Below, in pieces: positions 1 through 11,441 of a stretch of 64,000 nucleotides of DNA (position 1 is the first letter of the stretch; each line of letters starts with the position of its first letter). The notes beneath the pieces were generated by a model. That model had not been told where the DNA came from and ran no database searches. It saw only the letters and a list, made by a program, of their open reading frames with translations. The DNA is from Athripsodes cinereus (taxonomy: Eukaryota > Arthropoda > Insecta > Trichoptera > Leptoceridae), in assembly GCA_947579605.1 (NCBI GenBank), contig OX388314.1, positions 13,203,982-13,267,981 of the forward strand. Reading direction: 5' to 3'. The position numbers were made by a program, and so were the translations under genes.

Positions 1-1731
1 GATCGGTACGTAATGGCATGTCTGTTCTAGGAAAGCTCATATGACGACCTTTTCTATCATACTCTCCAATTATCGTGCATTTCATACAGCCATGATAGCT
101 GTTGAACCCAACGGTACCTGAAATAATAATAATAAGCGTACAAGATGCCATGTATGCTAAAATTCCTATATTGTAAATTTTATTGCAAAGTAGGTACATA
201 AGTATAGAATTTTGATTACGAGAAATATTCTCCTGCTGTTTCTTCTTACCTTTGATAAAACTCCTAGCTGGAGTATCGCATATAAAGCAACGAATTTTTA
301 TTACAACCTTGCGTCCTTGAATAAGTATTCCATTTTTGAGTATTGAAGTTAGTTCTTTTACGAATGGTCCTAAAAAATCGTTAACAGGCGGTTTTGTGGC
401 GCCATAGTATATTGCCAATACTAACGGAGAAATATTTGTTACTTTATCGATTTTGCATAAAATGGGCCAAAATTCGTTTTTAGAGCTTTTGGCTATAGGC
501 AGCCCGTCAATGTTAAATGTCAAAGAAACAGTAGAAGGCATCTCGTTGAAACTCTGAAGTAAAACCTCTTTTAGACAATTTTCTATACCATTGTACCAAT
601 ACTGACCATTTTCCATTGTAATTATATTATTTTTTCTTGGTGTCTGTAACAAACTTCTACCATCTTTTGGCAAGAAATTCATATCTGGATTCAATCTCAA
701 TATATCAAGTAATCCATTCAAAGCATTATGGCATATTTGGTACTTTAATGCCCATTGATGAATTTTGTCTTTAAAATCTAAATTATGTTGATTATCGTGG
801 ATCATTTCTTCGCCATTACAAGGTTCATGATCACTATTCATCGATTCTAATTCGCCATGGAAATACTCAATTGAACAATTATTTATCGTTTCATCGAGGC
901 TTTCTTGAATAAGCGCGTTTGTTGATATATTGAGATATGATGAGGAAGGAGTCGGCTGCGACTCAGCTGAAACAAGAAAGCCATTAATTTAGTAGGCGGT
1001 AATATATTTGGCATGTAACTTGATAAAAATTTCATACTACTTGTAGAATCACTCTTAGTTATGGTCGTTATATTTTTTTTAAATAAACTAGATCTATTTA
1101 AACGAAATAAGAGCTTTTAATATATTTATATCTAATCTATAGATTTTTTCGATGCAACAAGCAGTAATTAATAATTAAACATACATTTTGTATCCCCGCA
1201 AATCCTACATTGGACATATCCTTTTCAAAAAAATATCACACATATGAGTGCATTCCACATATTTTCATGAAGGTCACATCAGGAGATGACAAAGACGACT
1301 ATCCTGATGCCTCTCCTGGAATCAGCTCTGACTGAGTTTAACAGCTCAGCTTTACTCATGAAACATTGGTAATCGATTCATATCGACAGTTTTAGTATGG
1401 TTATTTACAAATCGTAATCAATGTCACGACGCTAATTGCATCATGCACGCCACTAATTGCGTGATGTTATTTCCGCTTAACCGATTCTTCTCATTAAACT
1501 CATCCCTTTTGGCCGAAAATCTTATCTTTGATTCCAATAATTGTAAATCTTCACTAATTAAGTAAAGTATCTTAAAATCGACACTTGAAATATATTAATT
1601 ATAATTGGTATTTACTTACCAGTAGATTGTACATTTCTTATGTTTTGATTGTGTTCAACTTTTGTCATCAGTTTATAAACATTTCTGTAAAATGTAGATG
1701 AATGACGAAACTTTTTCAATTTCCTATCCAT
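1..1731 (-). CDS. Transposase-like (Tnp2-type) spliced gene, 3' part outside window
   Basis: I join three exons on the minus strand: 1620-1731 (ATG at 1731), 250-966 and 117 down to 1. Introns are GT-AG, and the joins (phase 1 each) keep one frame for about 315 residues. The N-terminal 100 residues are polar and acidic. The central part has an F-N-I-D-G-L-P block near residue 190, a W-P pair near 204, and a C-x2-C followed by D-T-P-A-R near 264-272. Exon 3 gives an H-G-C-x2-C motif. This block order is what I know from transposon-derived proteins widespread in insects and cnidarians and related to Tnp2-like (CACTA) transposases. The superfamily assignment is from memory of the motif pattern. 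No stop or frameshift is seen, so it may be a recent transposon or a domesticated copy. The 3' end lies beyond position 1. Confidence 0.6.
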
Positions 1732-2485
1732 TTTATTTAACTTTAGAATGTTAATAATAAAAATATCACACACACACAAAAATTAAACACGTCTTAAGCA
1801 ATAAACAGTTTAAATAGAACTGGTATGAATGCATAGTTTTCTCAAACCAACACAATGTTTGAAGTCTGTTTCAAAACATTACCACACATTATGTCTAAAA
1901 TGCTTAATGTAACATTGTTTTGTAACGTTTGGAAGCGAATTCGAAACGTCGTTTCTTTATTCATTTTAGCCGCTCTGTGTTGAATCAGTTTCGAATCAGT
2001 TTCGAATCGGAATTACCAAGTGCAGATAGTTTGCTTTGTTTCGAAATGTGTCGAAAATGCGTTTAAATGTTACTACTTTATGAATGGCCTCGAATCAAAG
2101 TTACTAGCATGTGCTACTTGGGTTGGCATGTAAATGGCATTTTAATGCTGTCCAACAATAATAATAGTAAGAGAAATTGACGTACATGTAAGAAAAATCG
2201 TTTGATTGTGGAGGAAACGTAAGAAGTATGCAGAGATATATGGCGATCCATCCTCTCTGCCTATACCCCACTTGCTAAATATGCATTTATAAATATTCAA
2301 CCATTGGCAAACAAACAAATGAAATGGTGATAATAATGAATTTTATCACTCGTGAAGGGTAGATTGCAGTAAATAAATTTATTGTTATACCTAGTATTGT
2401 TGATTTGAATCAGGTACAATATTATTATAGAATATTTTTATCTTTATTTATGTACTCGTACTTATTAATCAAATAATGTCAAACT
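1732..2485. other. Intergenic, no gene seen
   Basis: AT-rich sequence upstream of the transposase-like gene. I see no ORF with family resemblance, only scattered short repeats. Confidence 0.4.
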
Positions 2486-2496
2486 ACTTATGCGCA

Positions 2497-2610
2497 AGGA
2501 ATGTCGTGGGAAGAGGTGACGCAATTGGCACAGAGACGCTCTGAATGGAGGAGGCTGGTTTCTGCCCTGTGCTCCCGAGAGGAGCGTTGAGGGCGATGAT
2601 GATGATGATG
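2497..2610 (+). mobile_element. Family B LINE 3' fragment with 11-bp TSD
   Basis: The fragment encodes the last residues of a non-LTR reverse transcriptase (G-M-S-W-E-E-V-T-Q-L-A, ending in C-S-R-E-E-R and stop). It finishes in a GATGATGATGATGAT simple tail of the kind used by RTE-like LINEs. ACTTATGCGCA flanks it at 2486-2496 and 2611-2621, an 11-bp target-site duplication. Related fragments lie at 13110, 30057 and 58336. Confidence 0.8.
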
Positions 2611-2621
2611 ACTTATGCGCA

Positions 2622-3893
2622 AATCATCAGTAGGTAAATAAGGTAATAAATTAATACGATCTTTAAGTTTTGTTCACCTATTTAGTTACCTGATTTTAAT
2701 TCATTTCATTATTGCCTACACCGATGTTTATATCACGTTTGACATTTTAATGTCACATTCGTGTTGATTCGTGTGCGTGTAAGTGAATAGGTTTTTTCTT
2801 ATTATTTTTTGTTAATAAATCAAGTAAATATCCTTGAATATACCTACATACAAATCAATAATGTGAAAGGGTAAGTAATATTAAAAATAAAATCTATATT
2901 ATTTCATATCGCACTATCATTTGTATTATATGGTGGCAATCTTCTCGAGTTGTTTGTGTACCGTATTGACTAAAGTAGAAATCGGATTATTCATCAGGGA
3001 AAATCAACGTGTTTTCTCATTGTTGTTTGTGATTAACAGAGGTCGGTACTGATAAAGTAATGTCTAATGTCTGTTCACTAACTATTTATCACTTTAAGCG
3101 TGTTATCTGAAATTTGTCTGTCAAATTTACGTTCATCTTGGATTAATAAGTGTTATGGATAAGTGCTTTATAGCAATACTTGATCCATACTTGATCTTGA
3201 CTTATGAATTTGCAATGTATGTGATTATGTATGATTGTTTGTTTTTTGTTGTTGTTTGTTACACTTTTTGTTTAACGTGTAAAAGGCTCACGCCGTATAT
3301 TATTTTAAATAAATAAATAAATGCTTATGTACATAAACTGTAAACTTATATTAAATTATACCTAGTAAAGAAAAAATATTATCATTATTTAATTGCTTCT
3401 AACATCTATAATTAAATATGATGCTATTTCATATTTCGTCTAAATTAAATAGTTTGTAAGATGAACAACTTATGTACATATATTTGTGGCCTGAATTAAG
3501 TTTATAGTTTGTTTTGATGTGATTTTCTCTCTGATATTATAGGTAATATCGCTCTAGTTTATTGTTAATACATAATTACATTATCTAAATTCATGCGAAT
3601 CAATGTGAACAGATTGTAGTTAATTCATTCCACTTTCATGATAACATATACCTACCTCTTACCTACATACCTAACACAGCAATTGATGAGTTGAATATAT
3701 GTGAAACGTGACTATTATTGTTCATACTCATGTAACTATAGAATAATATTTTGCCATTGTGACTAATAGCAATAATAATTCTTATGGTAAATATTTCTTT
3801 AATAATTGTTAACATTTCCTCTTTACATAATAATCAAATAGAATCCCTTAAAACATTTTTTTAAAAACAAACAAAATAATTGTATACTACATA
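2622..3893. other. Intergenic, holds one LINE tail
   Basis: No gene seen. The only recognisable item is a LINE-like 3' end around 3278-3325 (annotated separately). Confidence 0.4.
3278..3325 (+). repeat. LINE 3'-end fragment (family D tail)
   Basis: A GTAAAAGGCTCACGCC block is followed by ATTTTAAATAAATAAATAAAT. The same block, with variants, occurs at 43120-43160 (plus) and 30915-30975 (minus), so it marks a dispersed LINE 3' end. Confidence 0.5.
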
Positions 3894-3901
3894 AAATTAT
3901 A

Positions 3902-4973
3902 ATACAGGATCGATAAAACTCATACACCTTTATATTTAAATGACGAAACAGTAGGTCCGCGATTAAACTATTTAAATATTTTGTTAGAATCTTGGGGTAG
4001 GAAGGAACTTTATGCTAGACACCTCAATGATCTCAACCAATCTTATGTTGACAAATATGCGTCAAACATGTGGTTGACCATTGGGGAATTGTATGGGGAA
4101 ACCGAGGGTTTTATGCTAGCAATTCAAGATCAGGTAATAAATACAAAAAATTATCAAAAATATATCATAAAAAATCAAAATATAATTGATGTTTCGTGTA
4201 GGAAATGTCTGGCCAAACCGGAAACAATTCAACACATAGTTTCGGGTTGTTCCACTCTCGCTCAAACTGAGTATACCAATAGACATAATCATGTCGCAAA
4301 AATAATACATCAAAATTTAGCAATTAAACATAATCTTTTAAACTCACAAATAGTAATTCCTTATTATAAATACAACCCGGAACCGGTTTTAGAAAATCAA
4401 AATTACAGGCTCTATTATGATAAAACCATAATAACAGATAGACAAATACATCATAATAGACCCGATTTAGTATTACATGATAAACGTAATAAAATAACGT
4501 ACCTAATAGACATCGCTGTTCCAAATACACATAATATACAAACAACCGTCGCAGAAAAAATACGTAAATATACAGAACTAGCAGGAGAAATAAAAAATAT
4601 TTGGCATTCTAGGTCCGTTTATATAATACCTTTAGTCATGTCAGCTACAGGGGTAACTCCGAAATCTTTAATAAATAATTTACAAAAATTAGATTTACCG
4701 GTTAATTTGTATATTAAAATTCAAAAATCTATTATAATAAACACTTGTAATATTGTAAAAAAGTTTTTGAACACAGATATTTCAGGCACAATGCTGGTAT
4801 TTTGATCCCGCGTTTTGAGCCTAATACTTTGATATCCTGTATATCTGGATAGGTGAATTTTTCCCGGCATTAGACTGTTAAGTTTTTGTGTGACCATGAC
4901 TGATCATATGGAGACTTATCTGGTTGTATAATGCTGAGAAGTGTGGATGGCAATTCTGCCGCCGCGTAAAAAG
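3902..4973 (+). mobile_element. RLE-type LINE (R2/R4/Dong-like), 5'-truncated
   Basis: An open frame runs from 3903 to the stop at 4803-4805. It encodes the C-terminus of a non-LTR retrotransposon with a restriction-like endonuclease. Counting from codon 3981, a C-x2-C-x8-H-x4-C zinc knuckle lies at C73, C76, H85 and C90, and an endonuclease core R-P-D (160-162) is followed by D177 and a K-x3-Y. This arrangement is known from the R2, R4/Dong and CRE groups, where the nuclease nicks target DNA for target-primed reverse transcription. A 3' UTR of about 168 bp ends in CCGCCGCGTAAAAA. AAATTATA flanks both ends (3894-3901 and 4974-4981), a likely TSD. The reverse transcriptase is missing through 5' truncation. 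No internal stops, so the insertion is young. Confidence 0.82.
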
Positions 4974-4981
4974 AAATTATA

Positions 4982-6571
4982 CTATGGATTTCAATATGCA
5001 TTAATTAGTACGTATGTAATACGTTATAAATATTAATTGAATTCTTACAATTATTTGTCCTTTGTTAATGGTTTAAGTTATGCAATGCTTTATCCTCATT
5101 ATTATTGTAATACCTATGATAATTGTTTGTAATACTCGTGTTACATAATAATTATGAGCTACGATGCGAGCACTGAGCAATACGGTGTGCGCATTGAATT
5201 GTACCTACGTAGCAGTACAGCTACAATACGTTCTTTACTATTTAGCAGCCTTCGCAGTAAGACGTCAGGGCTTAATTAATTTTTATTTGTTTTGCGATGA
5301 TTTAATTGTGCAACACTTTCTAATGCTTCAATAAAACAGTTTTATTAAAAAGTATATCTCGTATTTCTCACGAGTAATAATCGCCATCTAAAATTAATTT
5401 TAATTGAGTTGAAAATGAAAACAAGTCACGGCAGATATTTACGGGACCCTCTGAAACTTCGCCAATTCGCCTTATCTCATTAATATTATTCGAGTCATTA
5501 ATGAAAATAGATTGTAAATGCATTTCTCTCTATAAATACCTTTATGATTTTGTAAATAGTATATTATTATTTTCTTAATGATCTTGGGTCTTTTAATTTA
5601 TTATATACTTACAGTTAGTCTGCTGGCTACCTCATTTGCCTGATATGTTATTGTGATTAAGTGAGAGATGAATTTTTTGTTTCATATTTAATTTTAGATT
5701 TACCTAAGTGTTATTTAAGAATTTTTTCTCTCCTTCAGTTGTTTTTAGATGAATTCAGAAATCACGAGGGTAATTTGAATATCGAATATATTTTAAGTAA
5801 AAATAGTTTTTTGTGACAAGAAATGTTTCAAAATATCTTGTTTATTAAATATACGACCGACGGTTCTTGGTGAAATTTCATGTTAAATTATTTATAATTA
5901 GAACACTTCTTTAGTACATCGACTATTGAATTTTATACTAGTTTGACATAACATGTCGAAACCTGGTCACTGAATTAAAGTACATAGTATAACTCTACAA
6001 AGTTTTTTGTTTTTATTTACATTAAATGAAATATTGTTTTTAAATAATGCTAAATATAAATGGATTCGCGAGTTGAAGAATCATATGAGCTATAATTATT
6101 GTATTGAGTTACTATTTTACGCGCTGTATTATTATTGTACTGAGTTGAGGTTGAGTTGAGTTCACCTGCTCATACGTAATAGCATTATGTAGATACGTAG
6201 TAGACATTTTGTGTAGTGAATGGTTCACTTCACATAGTCAACGCGTGGGAAACTAAATTGATAGTTTTATCTCTGTCGTCGGTACAAGGAACGCGGTGGC
6301 ACATGTTGTTTTTGCTATGTTGTCTTTAAATATATAAAATGATATGAATACCATGAGCAATAAGAGCAATGTGCGATAGTTCACTGTGTATTCAATCACA
6401 AGTCACAATGTAGTTGCCCACCGATACCTCGTAACTTTATTATTATCATGACAATGACATTAATCTTGTTCAAATCTCAGTAAATTGTAAACGATGTAAT
6501 TTCACTATATAGTTTTTCGTATCTCTTCGTTTTTTTTTATGTGCATTATTGAACAAAATATTTTTTCTTGT
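4982..6571. other. Intergenic, no gene seen
   Basis: AT-rich sequence with no convincing ORF. A decayed SINE-like copy lies at 5615-5660. Confidence 0.4.
5615..5660 (+). repeat. Decayed copy of the CCGTGATGG SINE-like family
   Basis: The string GTCTGCTGGCTACCTCATTT and following bases match the 3' half of the better copies at 46995-47184 and 57570-57845. The GTGGG side of the terminal hairpin is lost. Confidence 0.45.
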
Positions 6572-6579
6572 ACCAACAT

Positions 6580-8572
6580 TAGGGTGTCCCTTATTTGTTC
6601 GAATTTTTTTTTTCAGTTATTGAAACGCATACCCTCTAATTGTGTTTATTAGCCTACTACTTACACAAATACAGAATTTGAGCTTTCTACGTTGATTGGA
6701 ACCCGTGCCGACAGAGCCTCAAAGTTTTAGAAAAAAGCTGCTTAAAGCGTCTTTTAAATTTAGCTGTAGATCATCACTTAATACCACTATGTTAGCTAAA
6801 TATTGATGAAAACACAAATTTATATGGAGTATTTCTTAAAATTATCAAAAAAGTTACAAAATTGATATTAATTAATTTGGATATATCCTCCAAAAAGTCT
6901 CTTTTTTACAGTCTAGGTACATTTTTCTACATATGTTCATGCACACAACGTCATAAGAACTGATTCTATTCTTCGTCTGCGGTTATCAAACCATGAAATC
7001 CTTGAATTAATTTAACAGCTCTTTCAGCTGTGTCATTCATTGCTTTTAAGCTAGATATCTTTTTTTAAGCTTCCACAAATGCCACGATCTTTATAAGAAG
7101 ATACACCTTCTTGAAGGAAACTGCTGTCAAGTTTTAGTTATGAAAATAAATCTTTGCTCTTGACGGATGCAAAATAATTTAAAAAAATTACTATGAAACA
7201 TTAAGGCTACTTGTAGAATACATAAAGACAATATGGTATAACATATTAAATAAATTGAGCACTACTACCTAACATATAGAGAACCAGACATCTGTTTCTT
7301 CGATTTTCATATCTCTTACCGAAATCACCAAAGTTTTCTTTTTTGTAAATTTTCTACAGGGGTCCCTTTGGTTTGCTCATCAATTTTATCATAAAAATAA
7401 AAGGACGGCTATTTCTTTTAACAAAATATCACAAAATGTTGACTGAACTTGTTTTAAGTCGCTTTGGAAATCAGCTTTTCAATTCTTTCGTTACCATTTA
7501 ATGTTTTTAAAAAACACAAGTCTTGATTCGGCGCTTTCACCACAAAAACAGCATTCAAGTAAGGACTTTACATGAACTACCACAATAAACAAACAAACAT
7601 CTAGTAAAGTTTCTTTGTCCTTAGCCCCAATTTTAAACTGAGACTGCAATAAACATATTTTTGAAGAGTAAATAGCTCTTGCCATCCATCGTGCTTGATG
7701 CATTGCGCCAGTAGATCTGATTTTTAAATTATGCGGATGCCAGAGGCTCTCTCAGGCGTATCAAAGCTGTGTAAAGCAGCAGGTACCAACAAGCTCTCTG
7801 AAACCATACGCTTCAATTTCTTCTTCTCTTATGCTAGTTTTTTCAGCCTTGCTTTGTTTCAATTTCAGCCATTTTTTGTCAACACCCGCTAAGCATCCTG
7901 TACGTCTTGGTTCTCTTTGCTTTTACAATAATTTATTATTTTCTTTGATTTTTAGTCTTTTGAGGGCATCGGCGAATACAATATCGCATAAATTATCCAA
8001 TTCAAATGGAAATTCTCCTCACGGTGTCTATTAAAACCCTGAATCTTTTTACTATTTTTTGACAGCTCTTTCCAGACCTAATAACAATCCCCTGACCTCT
8101 TAACACGATTATTAACAGCTCTATTAGGTATTCTAGCCTTTTTCCAGAATGTAATGTACACGTGAATGACGAGATTTTTGCTTTCACTAATATTCAACTT
8201 AATATCGTGTATGTCGAAAGACAGAACTGCGAGAACTTGACGATTGGATGGTTATTTTGCACCTGTCATCTATTGATTTACTTCACCAACCAAGAAAATA
8301 CTTTTTATATTGCTTCTTAGTTCTACTGACATCTTTGAAATATAAAAAAATCCGCGATAATTACCAGAAAAACCGAGACTGAGTGACAATAACAGCGGGC
8401 ACTCACCGCCCCTGGGAAGTAACTTGTATGAAGATGTTTCCGTGCACGTCGGCACGGGTTGCACTGTTCCTAATAAGATAAAAATTGGTTTTTGAGTGTT
8501 TTAGGACCAAATGAACATAATAATAGCCTATGCATTGTAAAATTAAAACTTTGAAAAATAAGGGACACCCTA
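6580..8572 (-). mobile_element. hAT-type DNA transposon copy 1, defective
   Basis: The 1,993-bp element has terminal inverted repeats TAGGGTGTCCCTTATTT and an exact 8-bp duplication ACCAACAT at 6572-6579 and 8573-8580. The 8-bp TSD with TAGGG termini is typical of the hAT superfamily. It is inverted relative to the second copy at 44821-46780. Shared protein fragments lie at 8270-8464 and 7491-7703 (minus). The latter has an H-Q-A-R-W-M block that I associate with an insect and cnidarian transposon protein. The frame is broken by stops in both copies, so neither encodes an active transposase. Confidence 0.82.
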
Positions 8573-8580
8573 ACCAACAT

Positions 8581-9178
8581 CCTATAGCCGATCTTTTATT
8601 TTAAGAAGTTACAATTTCCCTTAGTTAATATTGTCGATCGACAGTACTTGGTGAAAGTTCATATTAAATTAATAAAAATAAAACAATTACTTTATTTATA
8701 TACACTTTGAAGAATCTCAGACGTCATAGGTCAATTGTTCTGAGTGAAACACATGGAAAGAAAATCACTTGAATATTTATTAAATATTCCTTTATTCCTC
8801 GACACTGTGGAACTACAGCTACACATGGAGACACATACGATATATATAACTATATCCAGGATTAACAAAATAGAACTTTTCAAACCATCCGACTTTCAGT
8901 AATTGGCATAGGATTCTCTAGGCTCCCCGCTGCGGGACTGCCCCCAAAGCTGGACGAGGATGGCCAAGTGGGCAACACGTTTGACCCTTGCGTTAAATTA
9001 TGTTCCAATTATGTGACCCAGAACTAGAAACCGCCTCATATTGACTGTGGTTACATTTGAAGGTCCTGAAGTCACGCCAACGGCATGCCACGTGGGCGAA
9101 CCGATTTTTATCTACACAAAATTTAGTTTTCCTCCTCCTCCTCCAGGCAATACGCGTGAAAAGTTCCTCTTCTTTCAG
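8581..9178. other. GC-richer patch of unknown origin
   Basis: Between about 8900 and 9180 the sequence is richer in G and C than its surroundings and includes a (CTC)n-like CCTCCTCCTCCTCC. It probably belongs to an old repeat, but I do not recognise it and no frame is open. Confidence 0.3.
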
Positions 9179-9335
9179 GTCTAAGGCACAACCTCCATCG
9201 TTGCGCTAAAAATTAATAAGATTTTAAAGACATTATCTCCAGACTAAAACTTAGGAGTCCAAGACACAACCTCCCTCGTTACTATAAAAATTAATAAGAT
9301 CTTTTGACATTGTCTCCCGACTATCACAGATTCCA
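9179..9335 (+). repeat. Two-copy tandem repeat, unit about 80 bp
   Basis: Two imperfect copies share CACAACCTCC, then TCGTT, then AAAAATTAATAAGAT, then GACATT and TCTCC in the same order and spacing (starting near 9179 and 9259). Confidence 0.6.
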
Positions 9336-9712
9336 GAGTCGACTGATTCAGAAAGGCATTTTTTATGCATTTTATGGGTCCTCGGTAAATACTAGGCCTC
9401 TCACTCTTTTCTGTAACTTTACGATTGTCTTGTAAAAGACAAGAATTCGTTAAGTATGAATTAATTTGACAACGACCAGAAAATGGAAAAATCTTTGCTC
9501 GATATTTTTGATATTTTTTTATACTTTACCTGTTAATTGCCTATATTATATTGTGGCTTTCAAACGGTCAGAAAGTTCTGTGAGAAATCGATACAATATC
9601 CATTATATGTATTCTATTTTTTCGGTGGTAACCTTATGAAAGTTCATTTTTATTGATATTAAAATGATAAGAGTTAAACACTGTTACTTTCACTTATATA
9701 AATTTTTATTTT

Positions 9713-9749
9713 GGCAGAGGCCTTTCGGACTTAGTCCATCGTCAGTGCC
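9713..9749 (-). ncRNA. Hammerhead ribozyme, left arm
   Basis: Mirror image of the fold at 9822-9858. All core bases are conserved: CUGACGA, GAAA and the UC cleavage site. Confidence 0.7.
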
Positions 9750-9821
9750 GTCAACTTAGGAACTAAAACAAGCCTTAGTACCTAGCTTAAGTCTGTATTT
9801 TGTTTTAGTTCCTAAGTTGAC

Positions 9822-9858
9822 GGCACTGACGATGGACTAAGTCCGAAAGGCCTCTGCC
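9822..9858 (+). ncRNA. Hammerhead ribozyme, right arm
   Basis: Order seen: stem I strand GGCA (9822-9825), core CUGACGA (9826-9832), unpaired U, stem II GGAC/GUCC with loop UAA, core GAAA (9845-9848), two-base-pair stem III GG/CC, cleavage dinucleotide UC (9853-9854), stem I strand UGCC (9855-9858). This meets the type I hammerhead consensus. Such very short stem III forms are known from Penelope-like elements and are thought to cleave best as dimers. Confidence 0.75.
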
Positions 9859-9925
9859 AAAATAAAAATTTATATAAGTGAAAGTAACAGTGTTTAACTC
9901 TTATCATTTTAATATATCCATTATA

Positions 9926-10878
9926 GTTTTTTAATTATTTTTGAACTAGAGGATTTTATATTTAAAATATATTTTTTAAATATCTCGTAAATAAAAAAGA
10001 TACTATAATTTTTCTTAAGATCTAGTTTCATTGAAGATCACCCGCAGCACGATTAAAAAATACATTGATCATTGTCCACCAAAAGAGATGAATGTAAATT
10101 GTAGATGTTAACCAGAATCGAATGAATGTAAAAGCGTTACCTACTATTAATCTGCCAATCATATGTTTATATCTCTAAAATACACCCATCTAACAAGCAA
10201 ATCCTGTTCTTCTAAATATAAAAAATATATAAATCGCGTTTAGGTATATTTGAAAGAAAATTATCTGTGAATATTTATTTGATGAAACATATTCATTCAG
10301 ACATCAATCTTGTTAAGTCAAAGTATTATACTTGATTGCGATTGAAACATTCGTTTACAACCCTACGACGAGAATTTCACACTGAGTACTCTCAATAATC
10401 GATAATACTGAATATTACAACCTATGGCTTAGAATATTTATGAAATGCATGAAAGTAGAAGTAGTTATTATGAAACCACTGATTCGGGTATAAACCGTTA
10501 CAAGTCACTGAAAACCTTTGAAGCGTTTCATGGGAACTACCATATAGGCGAGCTATAAATAAAATACTCGGTATACTTATGCGATGTTACTGTATCTTTA
10601 CATATGCTTAGAATCAACATACTGACATGGCTAATACTAACAATTTGATTTAACAATATGGTACAGATTATTATATGCTTATTTACATTATAATATTTTA
10701 AAGTATGTTGTTCCAACACTCGCAAAAAAGTATCAAGTCTGGAGTTAGAATCCCGTTTCTATCGCAGAATAATTGACGAAAAAATATTTTTTCAACAGAC
10801 TTCAAATTAATAATTGTGAGAAAGTAATTAAACTGGCAATTTAATATTTTGTAATACAGTATGGGATAAGTGGCAATT
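9926..10878. other. Intergenic, no gene seen
   Basis: AT-rich, no recognisable coding or repeat structure beyond simple-sequence runs. Confidence 0.4.
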
Positions 10879-10997
10879 ACAATTGATTAAATGATCTAGA
10901 GTTTGTGTGTTCACATTGTGAAAAGACATTTTAAACATATTTGATATTAATAAAACACTGTTTTACTTTTCACTATTAATTTATTATTAAAAGTGAA

Positions 10998-11297
10998 AAG
11001 TATTGTGATGCCAAATATGTCGGACAGACCAGTCGATCGATAGACACTCGTATCAAAGAACATTCCAGAGCACTTAGGGGTTTATCTAATTGTTCGGAGA
11101 TGGCGGATCATTGCATTAGTCATAATCACAATTTTGATGTGAATAGTGTAAGGGTCCTACATTCAGAAAACCGGTATAGAAAATTAATTGCTTTGGAAAC
11201 ATTAGAAATACATAGAAATATTAAAAATATAGTAAATATTCAAATACCCCATTCATCACCATTGTTGAAACCAATTGTTCATCCACCATTGTCTTAA
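10998..11297 (+). pseudogene. Penelope GIY-YIG endonuclease fragment
   Basis: The open frame reads K-Y-C-D-A-K-Y-V-G-Q-T-S-R-S, then R-I-K-E-H-S, A-D-H and H-N-H-N-F, then L-H-S-E-N and L-E-T-L-E-I. Y-V-G-Q-T with R-x2-E-H is the GIY-YIG nuclease signature as found at the C-terminus of Penelope-like reverse transcriptases, where it nicks target DNA. The reverse transcriptase is absent. The frame is intact up to the stop at 11295-11297. No start codon is expected because the fragment is truncated. Confidence 0.82.
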
Positions 11298-11401
11298 CTA
11301 CTCTTACTTCCTTACCCCTTCTTTTCTGTTTTTAGGTACCTACATATAAAAAAAGTTGTTGTTGCATGTGACTTTGAGAAAAAAAATTCTTGTAATTAGT
11401 T

Positions 11402-11441
11402 CTCTTGAAAATGTCAAGCTAACTTGACGAAAGCGCTTGAG
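11402..11441 (+). ncRNA. Decayed hammerhead ribozyme
   Basis: Stem I CUC/GAG, stem II GUCAAG/CUUGAC with loop CUAA, core GAAA, stem III GC/GC and UU at the cleavage site are all in place. The first core reads UUGAAAA instead of CUGANGA. Loss of C3 and G8 should abolish activity. Confidence 0.6.

Larger units (their letters stand above)
9596..9925. mobile_element. Penelope-related fold-back element with 12-bp TSD
   Basis: Two 116-bp arms (9656-9771 and 9800-9915) are near-perfect inverted copies around a 28-bp centre. ATATCCATTATA occurs at 9596-9607 and again at 9914-9925, so the whole unit looks like one insertion with a 12-bp TSD and a 48-bp extension on the left. Each arm holds a hammerhead ribozyme fold followed by a tail containing AACAGTGTTT, also seen at the 3' end of the Penelope-like element at 10879-11509. 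No protein is encoded. Confidence 0.7.
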
